Below, piece by piece: positions 35,672 through 43,566 of a DNA stretch of 64,000 nucleotides. The DNA comes from Tessaracoccus flavus. Lineage in GTDB: Bacteria > Actinomycetota > Actinomycetes > Propionibacteriales > Propionibacteriaceae. The stretch covers positions 2,852,001-2,916,000 of the forward strand of contig NZ_CP019605.1 in NCBI RefSeq assembly GCF_001997295.1, in the 5' to 3' direction. The notes below the pieces were generated by a model. The model worked only from the letters and a program-made list of their open reading frames with translations. It was not told the DNA's origin and made no database searches. The translations under genes and the position numbers were made by a program. The stretch's first letter is position 1, and every line of letters starts with the position of its first letter.

Positions 35672-36531
35672 CGGCCGGCCTGACGGTGGTCGCCGGTGCC
35701 GCGGACGAAGGGAGTCGTCTCGTGGAGTGAGGTGTCCTGGGTGAACAGTTGCAGGGACAGTGGGGAATCGCCCGCCTCGCGCTCGGCCGCGATCACGACA
35801 CGGTTGCCCGCCGTGAGCGCGCGGTCGTCAATCACTGCGTTGTTCTCCTCGCTGAAGGTGAGCCGCGCCGAGAGGAGCGCCGCCTCCCCCACCGTTCGGC
35901 GCAGGAGTCCGGCCGACTCCGCGTCGAGCTGGGTGGCCTGGACGGTCTCCGTGGCGCGTTTGATCCGGATGCCCAATTCTGAGTGAAGAACGTCGTACAG
36001 GGAGCGCGTCTCAAGCTCCGACGGCGTGATGCCGGCGGCGACGGCCGGCGGTAGGAGCGAGGTCTGCAGGACCAGAGGTTCGCCGTCGACGATCCGCAAC
36101 CGCACCAGCTCGAAGGCCTTGGCCGTGGGCAGGCCCATCCGCTTCTGCTCGAGGGGGGAGATCTCGATCGGCCCGAAGCCGAGCACCTCGGTGCGTAGCG
36201 ACATGCCGGCGGCGCTCATCTGCGCCGCGAAGCTGGCCAGCGGTCCCATCGGAAGCCGGTAGGAGCGGCTCTGGACGTAGGTGCCCTTGCCCTGCTCGGC
36301 GCTGAGTTTGCCCTGGTCGATGAGCAGCTGAATGGCCTGCCGGACCGTCATCACCGTCACCCCGAAGCTCTCGGCGAGTTCTTTCTGCGACGGCAGGTAC
36401 TCCCCCGGCTTCAGCTCCTCCTCGGTGATCGCCTGCCCGATTGCGCGAGCGATGGCGATGTACTTGGGCAGCCCGTCGTCGCGGCTGAAGGAGAGGTGCT
36501 GGGGGCTCCAGACGGCGGGCTCACGGCGCAT
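35668..36531 (-). CDS. GntR/HutC-family regulator with UTRA domain
   Basis: The protein has 287 aa from the ATG at 36531. The winged HTH (LPSQKELAESFGVTVMTVRQAI) is followed by a UTRA ligand-binding domain, as in HutC/NagR regulators. It overlaps the 3' end of the TrpA-like gene by 11 nt. It probably controls the operon through the CTAG repeats at 37378. The ligand is likely a sugar phosphate made by the encoded kinase; this is inferred. Confidence 0.9.
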   Translation of the reverse strand: MRREPAVWSPQHLSFSRDDGLPKYIAIARAIGQAITEEELKPGEYLPSQKELAESFGVTVMTVRQAIQLLIDQGKLSAEQGKGTYVQSRSYRLPMGPLASFAAQMSAAGMSLRTEVLGFGPIEISPLEQKRMGLPTAKAFELVRLRIVDGEPLVLQTSLLPPAVAAGITPSELETRSLYDVLHSELGIRIKRATETVQATQLDAESAGLLRRTVGEAALLSARLTFSEENNAVIDDRALTAGNRVVIAAEREAGDSPLSLQLFTQDTSLHETTPFVRGTGDHRQAGR

Positions 36532-37339
36532 CGGGATGCTCCCCCAGCTCGGCGCGGCGCACGAGGACCGGGGCCACCTCGTCGACGATCGCCCCGACGT
36601 CGGCGGGGCGTTCGCCCGCCGCGGCCACCAGGCGGGTGCCGATGATGGCGCCGTCGGCACCGCCCGCCATGAGCGCGGCGACGTCTTCGCGGCCCCGCAC
36701 CCCGAAGCCGACGCACACGGAGTAGGGCCGCCCGTCGAAGGCCTCGGCCAGTTCGCGGAGACGCTCCTGGGCTTTGTCGGGGTTGAACTGCCCGCCGGTG
36801 CGCAGCGCCGCGGACTGCAGATAGATGATGGGGTCGTCCGAGGTGGCGACGAGGACCGGCAGGTCCTCCTCCAGGTGGAGGAACACGACGACGTCGATCC
36901 CCAGCCGCGCCGCGCGGCGCGAGATGTCGAGCTGGTCAGCGACGCTTGCCTGGGGCAACAGGACGGCGTCGACGTCGGCGTCCTTGACGAGTTGGAGGAA
37001 GTCGTCGACGCTGACCCGCTCGAAGAGCGAGCCGTAGGCCAGCGCGATGATGCTGTCGTCGTCGTCACGCCGTGCGGACGCGGCGAGCTGGAGCGCGTCG
37101 CGCACCGTCGGCACGTGCCGGCTGCCCTCGGCGATGGCGGCCTTGATGAGCGGGCCGTCGAGGTCCGGCACCGGGGAGGGCAGACCGACCTCGAGCGCGT
37201 CGAGCCCGGCGTCGAACGCGGCGGCAGCGCTGGCCAGGAAGTCGTCCGGGGTCGGGTAGCCCGCCGGGAGGTACCCGAACAGGACGCCGCGTCGCTCCGC
37301 CTTGGATTGCGCGAACCTGCGCCTCAGTCGTGACGGCAT
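36521..37339 (-). CDS. TrpA-like protein (tryptophan synthase alpha fold) in a sugar operon
   Basis: The protein has 272 aa from the ATG at 37339. Motifs of tryptophan synthase alpha chain are recognisable: FGYLPAGYPTPDDF, LEVGLPSPVPDLDGPLI (both catalytic acids kept), YLQSAALRTGG in place of the usual SRxGVTG loop, and GFGVRGREDV...GADGAIIGTRLV for phosphate binding. No trpB or other trp gene is near. As the first gene of an operon with GntR, a ribose-type importer and an FGGY kinase, it more likely performs a retro-aldol cleavage on a sugar phosphate than indole synthesis. Confidence 0.85.
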   Translation of the reverse strand: MPSRLRRRFAQSKAERRGVLFGYLPAGYPTPDDFLASAAAAFDAGLDALEVGLPSPVPDLDGPLIKAAIAEGSRHVPTVRDALQLAASARRDDDDSIIALAYGSLFERVSVDDFLQLVKDADVDAVLLPQASVADQLDISRRAARLGIDVVVFLHLEEDLPVLVATSDDPIIYLQSAALRTGGQFNPDKAQERLRELAEAFDGRPYSVCVGFGVRGREDVAALMAGGADGAIIGTRLVAAAGERPADVGAIVDEVAPVLVRRAELGEHPDAP

Positions 37340-37377
37340 CGCATCCTCTCCGCGGACGCCTCGTCGCGACCACTCAC

Positions 37378-37412
37378 CTAGAAGACTAGAAGCCAACTGT
37401 CGCCTCGGTCAA
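37378..37412 (-). promoter_or_regulatory. Promoter and candidate GntR site of the sugar operon
   Basis: On the minus strand, -35 TTGACC (37412-37407), 18 bp, -10 TAGTCT (37388-37383). The -10 lies inside CTAGTCTTCTAG, a pair of CTAG boxes 8 bp apart that suits a GntR/HutC dimer. Confidence 0.5.
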
Positions 37413-37465
37413 CCTCTGCGCATGGGCGCCGCCACCCGAAACCCCTGCTCAGAAGCCCTTGCGCA

Positions 37466-37494
37466 TTGTTTCTGTTCGAGACGTGCTGTAGTTT
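37466..37494 (+). promoter_or_regulatory. Promoter of the Thr/Pro-repeat protein
   Basis: -35 TTGTTT (37466-37471), 17-bp spacer, -10 TAGTTT (37489-37494). This leaves a leader of about 50 nt ending in AGGGGG before the ATG. Confidence 0.55.
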
Positions 37495-37549
37495 CGCACT
37501 GGAAGATTACGCGCCCGCATTCAGCGGTTACGCGCAAATAAGGGGGATC

Positions 37550-38197
37550 ATGAAAATCCGTAAGTCATTCATCGCGGCGCTCGCCGCCGCCGTCGGCACC
37601 TTCGGGCTCGTGGCCGTGAACTCGGCCAGCGCCGATCCGATCACCGTTGAGCACAGCCCGGAGGCCAACCAGGCCAGCTTCTGGGAGGACTACTTCGACG
37701 ACGTCGAGGACATCGAGTGCGACAAGAAAGAGCCGGTCGATACGCCGTTCGAGGTACCGGCCGCGCCCGAGGATCGCGAGTGGCACGCCGTCATCGTGAA
37801 GGCGGGCGCTGGCGAGGACGCCAACGAGGTTTACCTCGATGTCGAGCAGGGCGACGAGATCAGCCACTTCAGCGGCAAGTCCAACTCGCACATCATCCTG
37901 TGCCACGTCCCCATGGACGAGACGACCCCGACGACCCCGGCTCCGACCACCCCGGCTCCGACCACCCCGGCTCCGACCACCCCGGCTCCGACGACCACCA
38001 CCCCGGCTCCGACCACCCCGGCTCCGACCACCCCGGCTCCGACCACCCCGGCTCCGACCACCCCGGCTCCGACCACCCCGGCTCCGACCACCCCGGCTCC
38101 GACGACCAGCACCCCGGCTCCGACCGATACCCCGAAGCCCGGTCAGCCGACCAAGCCGACCCCGGTGAAGCCCGGGCCGCCCAAGACCGGTAACTGA
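37550..38197 (+). CDS. Secreted protein with APTTP tandem repeats and terminal PKTGN
   Basis: The protein has 215 aa from the ATG at 37550 (AGGGGG upstream). The signal peptide ends at ASA before DPI. An ~95-residue acidic domain with two Cys follows (ECDKK and ILCHV, perhaps a disulfide), then a rigid stalk of 5-residue PTTPA units encoded by a 15-nt direct repeat, then a basic Pro/Lys tail ending PPKTGN. The end resembles an LPxTG sorting motif but no membrane segment follows, and a terminator comes 11 nt after the stop. I know no family for the globular part. It is likely wall-associated or free. Confidence 0.8.
   Translation: MKIRKSFIAALAAAVGTFGLVAVNSASADPITVEHSPEANQASFWEDYFDDVEDIECDKKEPVDTPFEVPAAPEDREWHAVIVKAGAGEDANEVYLDVEQGDEISHFSGKSNSHIILCHVPMDETTPTTPAPTTPAPTTPAPTTPAPTTTTPAPTTPAPTTPAPTTPAPTTPAPTTPAPTTPAPTTSTPAPTDTPKPGQPTKPTPVKPGPPKTGN
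37925..38130 (+). repeat. 15-nt coding tandem repeat (PTTPA stalk)
   Basis: CCGGCTCCGACCACC repeats about 12 times almost without change, with two short interruptions (extra ACC codons; a CAGC variant). Such perfect repeats change copy number easily, so stalk length may vary between strains. Confidence 0.85.
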
Positions 38198-38207
38198 CCC
38201 ACCACAC

Positions 38208-38240
38208 ACGAGAGCCCCAGCCGTCGGCTGGGGCTCTCGT
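38208..38240 (+). terminator. Strong hairpin terminator
   Basis: A perfect 15-bp stem (ACGAGAGCCCCAGCC / GGCTGGGGCTCTCGT) with a 3-nt loop lies 10 nt after the stop of the repeat protein. Confidence 0.85.
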
Positions 38241-38276
38241 CTGTGTGCGGGGCGTGTCCCGCGGGGATGGGAATCG

Positions 38277-38360
38277 AGTTGAGCAAATGAGATGGGTCAA
38301 CACTGCGACACGCCGGTGTAACAGCGTTCCCGTTCGTTGACCCATCTCACTTGCTCAAGT
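38277..38360. repeat. 84-bp palindromic element, copy 2
   Basis: Its arms pair over about 25 bp (TTGAGCAAATGAGATGGGTC with its inverse, few mismatches). It is the same length as, and homologous in opposite orientation to, 5388..5471. It lies between a terminator and the convergent LacI gene. Confidence 0.78.
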
Positions 38361-38381
38361 TATCCACAGCCCAGGAACAAC

Positions 38382-39371
38382 TCAGGCCGACGAGCGGACC
38401 ACAAGGTGCATGGGCAGAAGGACGGGGTCGGGGTCGAGGCCGGAGAGCTTCGCCTCGAGCATCTCGACGAGCGCCTCGGCCAGCGCGACGAAGTCCTGCG
38501 CCATCGTCGTCAGGGGTGGCGATGTGGTGCTGGCCGCAGGAAGGTCGTCCATCCCGATCACGCGGACCTGCGACGGCACGTCGACGCCGCGCTCGCGCAG
38601 CGCGTCGAGGGCGGCGAAGGCGCTGAAGTCGTTGGCCGCGACGATGCCGTCAACGGCCGCCCGGGCGAGCAGCTCTTCGACGACGACGCGCGCCGTGCCG
38701 TAGGTGTAGTCGCCCTGCACAACCAGGTCGGGGTCGAACGCCTCACCCAGCGCCGCCTCGAATCCCTCCAGCCTGGGGTTCCGTCCCCCGGCGGGGGTCG
38801 GGCCGGCAATGTGGGCGATCCGCCTGCATCCCGCGTCCATCAGAAGGCGGGTTGCCCGCTCCGACGCCTCCCGGTCGTCCGCGCTGACGCAGCCAACCCG
38901 CGGCCCCAGCATCCCCGGGTACGCAGCCGCCGCCACGGGCACGCTCAGGGCGAGTTCCTCGACGAGCGCCGCCCCGTCGCCCAGCACGTTGAGCGCCAGC
39001 ACACCGTCGACGTGCCCGCCGCGGACGAAGTCGCGGGCCCGGGCGTGTTCCTCCGCGTCGTCGGCCATCAGTAGCACCATCGTCGAGTTGAGCCTCCGGA
39101 GCGCGCGGCTGCACTCCTTGGCCATGATCGCGAAGACGGGATCGGCGAACAGCGACTCGACCGACGCCGGCAGCAGGAGCGCCACCGCGCCGGTTCGGCT
39201 CCCCCTCAGGCGCCTGGCGTGTGGATTGGCGGAGTAGCCGGTGGCGACGATCGCGCTCTCCACGGCCAGGGACGCGCGGGGGCTCACGTCCTTACCGCCG
39301 TTGAGGTATCTCGACACCGTGCCACGGGACAAGCCTGCCGCCCTGGCCACATCGTCGATCGTCGGCTTCAC
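38382..39371 (-). CDS. LacI-family transcriptional regulator (second)
   Basis: The protein has 329 aa with a GTG start at 39371, chosen because GGAGGAGGAG lies upstream and the HTH (KPTIDDVARAAGLSRGTVSRY) begins at once. A longer frame upstream is not conserved in style. The sensor domain is of the periplasmic-binding type. No sugar gene is adjacent (the next gene is a divergent DUF885 peptidase), so its regulon may lie elsewhere. Confidence 0.9.
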   Translation of the reverse strand: MKPTIDDVARAAGLSRGTVSRYLNGGKDVSPRASLAVESAIVATGYSANPHARRLRGSRTGAVALLLPASVESLFADPVFAIMAKECSRALRRLNSTMVLLMADDAEEHARARDFVRGGHVDGVLALNVLGDGAALVEELALSVPVAAAAYPGMLGPRVGCVSADDREASERATRLLMDAGCRRIAHIAGPTPAGGRNPRLEGFEAALGEAFDPDLVVQGDYTYGTARVVVEELLARAAVDGIVAANDFSAFAALDALRERGVDVPSQVRVIGMDDLPAASTTSPPLTTMAQDFVALAEALVEMLEAKLSGLDPDPVLLPMHLVVRSSA

Positions 39372-39494
39372 TGCGCTCCTCCTCCGACGCGCTTCCGGTC
39401 GGGTTGGGCTGATCCTAACGCTCGCCACATCCGCCGACGCAAAGTGGACAGCCCAGCTGATGGTCCCCCCGTCGACGTGCGATAGCGTCGCGCT

Positions 39495-41150
39495 ATGACC
39501 GACCGCACCCCCACGCCGCTCGACGCAGTCGCCGACGCCTACGTCGACACCATCGCCCGCCTCTCGCCGATGACGGCGACCAGCATCGGCGTCCCCGGCG
39601 ACAACCGCGCCCTCGACGACTTCTCCCCCGCCGGCCACAGCGCGCGCGCTGAGGCGGCCCGCGAGGCGCTGCGCCAGGTCGACGCCACGCCCGCCACCGA
39701 CGACGTGGACCGCGTGACCGCCGCGGCCATGCGCGAGCGGCTCGGCCTCGAGCTGGAGCTCCACGAGGCCGGCGAGGATCTCGGCGATCTCAACAACATC
39801 GCCTCACCCTTGCAGGGGATCCGCGACGTCTTCGACCTCATGCCCACCGACACCGACGAGCAGTGGGCCGACATCGCCGCCCGCATGCAGGCCGTGCCCG
39901 CGGCGATCGACGGCTACCTCGAATCGCTGCGGCTCGCCGCCGACCGCGGAGGCCCCTTCCCCGCGCAGCGACAGGTGCGCCTCGGCATCACCCAGGCCGA
40001 GGAACTCGCCGGGACCAACTCGTTCTGGACCACGTTCGCGGAGTCGGCCGTCGTCGAGGAACCCCTCACGTCCGAACTCCTCGACGGCGCGGCCGCGGCA
40101 CGCGGCGCCTACCGCACCCTCGCCGACGGTCTCCGCGACCTCGCCCACCACGCGCCCGCCGACGACGCCGTCGGGCGCGAGCGGTATCAGCGCTTCTCGC
40201 GCGCCTTCCTCGGCGCGACCGTCGACCTCGACGAGACCTACGAGTGGGGCCTCGCCGAGCTGGCCCGGATCGTCGCGGAGCAGGAGGACGTGGCTGTCCA
40301 GCTCTACGGCGAGGGCACGTCGGTGGAGGAGGCGATGCGGCGCCTGAACGACGATCCGACCCGCCAGTTGCACGGCACCGCCGCCCTGCAGCGCTGGATG
40401 CAGGAGACCTCCGACGCGGCGGTCGCGGACCTGGCCGACGTCCACTTCGACATCCCGGAGCCCATCCGCACCCTCGAATGCCGCATCGCGCCGACGCAGA
40501 ACGGCGGCATCTACTACACCGGGCCGTCGGCCGACTTCTCCCGGCCCGGCCGGATGTGGTGGTCGGTCCCACCGGGCGTGGAGCGCTTCTCGACCTGGAC
40601 GGAGAAGACCACCGTCTACCACGAGGGTGTGCCGGGGCATCACCTGCAGATCGCGCAGACCGTCTACCGGTCGTCGCTGCTCAACAAGTGGCGCCGGCTC
40701 GCCTGCTGGGTGTCGGGCCACGGCGAGGGGTGGGCGCTTTACGCGGAGCGGCTCATGGCCGACCTCGGCTACCTCGACGACCCCGGCGACCGCATGGGCA
40801 TGCTCGACTCCCAACGTCTCCGCGCCTCTCGCGTGGTGGTCGACATCGGCGTGCACCTGGCGAAGGACTGCCCCGAGCAGTGGGGCGGTGGCACCTGGGA
40901 CGAGGCGAAGGCCTGGCAGTTCCTGAAGGCCAACGTGGCCATGGACGAATCGTTCCTCCGGTTCGAGCTGGACCGCTACCTCGGCTGGCCGGGGCAGGCG
41001 CCGTCGTACAAGGTGGGCCAGCGCCTATGGGAGCAAGCCCGCGACGCCGCTGCCGAGCGCGACGGAGAGGGCTTCGACCTCAAGGCGTTCCATCGTCGGG
41101 CACTCGACCTCGGCTCGGTCGGCCTCGACGTCATGCGTGAGGCTCTCTGA
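39495..41150 (+). CDS. DUF885 family metallopeptidase-like protein
   Basis: The protein has 551 aa. The C-terminal half has HEGVPGHHLQ, a zinc-binding HExxxH-type motif, and GHGEGWALYAE about 45 residues later, both typical of DUF885 proteins. They are thought to be cytosolic zinc carboxypeptidase-like enzymes; the substrate is unknown. There is no signal peptide. TAGCGT ends 6 nt before the ATG, so the mRNA is probably leaderless. Confidence 0.88.
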   Translation: MTDRTPTPLDAVADAYVDTIARLSPMTATSIGVPGDNRALDDFSPAGHSARAEAAREALRQVDATPATDDVDRVTAAAMRERLGLELELHEAGEDLGDLNNIASPLQGIRDVFDLMPTDTDEQWADIAARMQAVPAAIDGYLESLRLAADRGGPFPAQRQVRLGITQAEELAGTNSFWTTFAESAVVEEPLTSELLDGAAAARGAYRTLADGLRDLAHHAPADDAVGRERYQRFSRAFLGATVDLDETYEWGLAELARIVAEQEDVAVQLYGEGTSVEEAMRRLNDDPTRQLHGTAALQRWMQETSDAAVADLADVHFDIPEPIRTLECRIAPTQNGGIYYTGPSADFSRPGRMWWSVPPGVERFSTWTEKTTVYHEGVPGHHLQIAQTVYRSSLLNKWRRLACWVSGHGEGWALYAERLMADLGYLDDPGDRMGMLDSQRLRASRVVVDIGVHLAKDCPEQWGGGTWDEAKAWQFLKANVAMDESFLRFELDRYLGWPGQAPSYKVGQRLWEQARDAAAERDGEGFDLKAFHRRALDLGSVGLDVMREAL

Positions 41151-41200
41151 CCCGGCAGGCGACCACCAGCCCCGCTTCGTCCGCTCGTTACCCTTGAGGC

Positions 41201-41959
41201 ATGGTCTCCAGGCGCGCGCTACTGCTGGGCGCGGCTACGGTGCCGCTCGCCGGTTGCTCACGACTCGCGAGCACCGAGCCTGGCCCTGACTGGATGCCAG
41301 ACCGTATCGGGGGCTGCCGCACGCCCGACGCGCTGACGTCGTTCTCGACGGTGGGCGGCGCGCCGCTCGTCTATGAAGTCACCGGCGTGGCCCAGTCCTT
41401 CCGCGCCGATCCGCGCTTCGTCGAGCTGCTCGACGCCTGGGCCGCCGACTGGGTCAGCCTCTCCGGGCTCGGGCCCCTGCGCCGCATCACGACCTACGGC
41501 GCGTTCGTCGACAAGTGCGACTCCTGGCACGCGGCCGGGCGCGCGTTCGACTTCGGGGTGCTTGAGCACGACGGCGGCACCGTCTCGTGCCGCTACGACC
41601 AGTTCGGGGAGGATCCCGCCCAACTGCGCCGCTACTGGCAGCTCTCGGCGTCCCTGGCGAAGTGGTTCACCTACACGCTCACCTACCGCTACAACGAGCA
41701 GCACCACAACCACATCCACGTCGACAACGGCATCTCCGGCTACGACGAGACCGGCTTCGCCCAGCGCTCGCGCGTGCAGGTGATGGTGGTGCAGGGAGTG
41801 GTCCGGCACGTGTTCGGTCTGGACGCGCCGTTCTCCGGCAGCTACGACGGCGCCACCCGCGACGCCGTGCGCGAGATCCAGCGCAGCCTCGGCATCACGG
41901 ATCCCCTGCGCCGGGCACCCGGCTGGCAGGCGTTCCTCGACGCGGCGGTCCGCGGCTGA
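41201..41959 (+). CDS. Extensin-like/M15-fold lipoprotein
   Basis: The protein has 252 aa. The N-terminus SRRALLLGAATVPLAGC has a twin-Arg-like start and a lipobox. The central domain has SWHAAGRAFDFG and HHNHIHVDN, the SxHxxGxAxD and HxH metal-binding pattern of extensin-like/LAS peptidases, which cut or bind peptidoglycan peptides. The last ~50 residues resemble a peptidoglycan-binding helical domain. A TACCCT -10 ends 6 nt before the ATG (leaderless). Confidence 0.82.
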   Translation: MVSRRALLLGAATVPLAGCSRLASTEPGPDWMPDRIGGCRTPDALTSFSTVGGAPLVYEVTGVAQSFRADPRFVELLDAWAADWVSLSGLGPLRRITTYGAFVDKCDSWHAAGRAFDFGVLEHDGGTVSCRYDQFGEDPAQLRRYWQLSASLAKWFTYTLTYRYNEQHHNHIHVDNGISGYDETGFAQRSRVQVMVVQGVVRHVFGLDAPFSGSYDGATRDAVREIQRSLGITDPLRRAPGWQAFLDAAVRG

Positions 41960-41975
41960 CGCGCCGTCGCGAAGG

Positions 41976-42461
41976 TCAGAGTTGGGCCAGCAGCCCCTGT
42001 GCCCAGGCCCGGACGCGATCGAGATCCAGATGATCTTGGGGTTGCTGCTGCATGGTCTTGAGGAAGACCCGGCGGAACCATCCGACGCGGTGCGGGACGT
42101 ACCGCCCGGCGAAGGCCTCGCTGGAGACGGCTCCCACGCGGTCGACGCCCACCTTGTTGTAGGCCAGCGAATCCTCGCGCTTCGCCGGATCTGCGGCGTT
42201 GAGGCAGGCGTTGAACAGCGCCACCTTCGTGCCCCGCAACGTGTCGGTGTGCCGCGCCAGCCACGCCACGGCCTCGGGGTACCAGGACCCGGCATTGACG
42301 CCGGAGCCGACGACGACGAGGTCGGCCCGGGCGTGGGGCTTGTCGCGCAGGTCGGCCACGGTCACGTCGTGCCCCGCGTCCCTGGCGACGTCTGCGACCG
42401 CCTCCGCGATGTCGTGGGCGGTGCCCCCTCGGGTGGCGTACGCGACGAGAACTGTGGCCAT
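41976..42461 (-). CDS. Flavodoxin-domain protein (HemG-like)
   Basis: The protein has 161 aa. The N-terminal FMN phosphate loop VLVAYATRGGTAHDIAE and the fold pattern match flavodoxin domains of the menaquinone-dependent protoporphyrinogen oxidase (HemG) type. It may oxidise protoporphyrinogen or carry electrons, but no heme genes are near. TAGCGT ends 6 nt before the ATG. Confidence 0.85.
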   Translation of the reverse strand: MATVLVAYATRGGTAHDIAEAVADVARDAGHDVTVADLRDKPHARADLVVVGSGVNAGSWYPEAVAWLARHTDTLRGTKVALFNACLNAADPAKREDSLAYNKVGVDRVGAVSSEAFAGRYVPHRVGWFRRVFLKTMQQQPQDHLDLDRVRAWAQGLLAQL

Positions 42462-42536
42462 GAGGTCACGCTACTCGCGCGCCTCCGCCGTCCCCCCGCG
42501 GGGTCGCCCTTCGTTCTCAGGGGAGAAGAGCCGCCG

Positions 42537-42735
42537 CCTTACGTCTCCCCGAGTAGGGAACCAGCCACGAGCCGCCGCCCTACGTCTCCCCGAGTAGGGA
42601 ACCAGCCACGAGCCGCCGCCCTACGTCTTCCCGAGTAGGGAACCAGCCACGAGCCGCCGCCCTACGTCTGCCCGAGTAGGGAACCAGCCACGAGCCGCCG
42701 CCCTACGTCTCCCCGAGTAGGGAGCGAGGAACGAG
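42537..42735. repeat. Tandem array C: five 41-bp units
   Basis: The unit is ACGTCTCCCCGAGTAGGGAA / CCAGCCACGAGCCGCCGCCCT with rare single-base changes. It shares ACGTCTCCCCGAGTAG with array A. Past the array (42735-42925) come a GTATCGAGGGGC word, an inverted CTCGTTCCTCGCGG...CTACTCAGGGAGACGT element and one CCCTTCGACAAGCCCAGGG. There is no gene in 42470-42925. Confidence 0.9.
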
Positions 42736-42928
42736 CGACCGTATCGAGGGGCATCCCGCGACGCAGCGCGGAACCATGGTGAGCGGGAATGTCCAGGAGC
42801 CCTTCGATAGGCGGCCACTCGTTCCTCGCGGGCCGCTACTCAGGGAGACGTGGAGGGCGATCACCGCCCCTGGTCTGCGGCCGGCCTCGGGGTTGTCACC
42901 CTTCGACAAGCCCAGGGAGCAAGAAGGT

Positions 42929-43531
42929 TCAGTCGAAGATGGGGCCGACGGTGCGGGAGCGCTTCAGCTCGAAGAAACCCGGGTAGGCCGTGACCTTGGC
43001 GACGCCGTCGAACAGATCGCCGGCCTCTTCGCCCTTCGGGGCCGGGGAGATGACGGGGCCGAAGAGGCTCATGCCGTTGATCCGGATCACCGGGGTGCCC
43101 ACCTCGTCGCCGACTGGCTCCATGCCCTCGTTGTGCGAACGGCGCAGGTCGTCGTCGATCGTGTCGGTCTGCGCGACGTCGATGATGTCGGCATCCGCCC
43201 CGACGGCAGCCAGCGCGGCCGCGACAGTCTCGGGCGTGTTGGCCTCGCCGCCCGGATGGAACCGCGTGCCGATCTCGGTGTAGAACTCCCGGAGCTTCTC
43301 GGATCCGTGGCGCTGCTCCACCAGCAGAGCGGCGCGCGCAGGCACCCACGCGCCGTCGAGCATGCGGCGGTAGTCCTCGGGCAGGTCGCGACCCTCGTTC
43401 AGTACGGAGAGGCTCATCACGTGGAAGACGGTCTGCACGTCGCGGACCTTCTCCACCTCGAGCATCCACCGCGAGGTCATCCAAGCGAACGGGCAGGTGG
43501 GGTCGAACCAGAAATCAACAACTGTCGTCAT
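42929..43531 (-). CDS. DsbA-family protein, mycothiol-dependent nitroreductase-like (Rv2466c type)
   Basis: The protein has 200 aa. The start [17 protein letters not shown] matches the Rv2466c group of thioredoxin-fold oxidoreductases that use mycothiol. Rv2466c has a CPWC active site; here it is CPFA, so only the first Cys remains and a monothiol mechanism is expected. Later parts ([18 protein letters not shown]) fit the family's cis-Pro region. Cytosolic. Confidence 0.85.
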   Translation of the reverse strand: MTTVVDFWFDPTCPFAWMTSRWMLEVEKVRDVQTVFHVMSLSVLNEGRDLPEDYRRMLDGAWVPARAALLVEQRHGSEKLREFYTEIGTRFHPGGEANTPETVAAALAAVGADADIIDVAQTDTIDDDLRRSHNEGMEPVGDEVGTPVIRINGMSLFGPVISPAPKGEEAGDLFDGVAKVTAYPGFFELKRSRTVGPIFD

Positions 43532-43566
43532 GGCTCAATCTCAGCACATCCGCCAAGCCCGGACGG

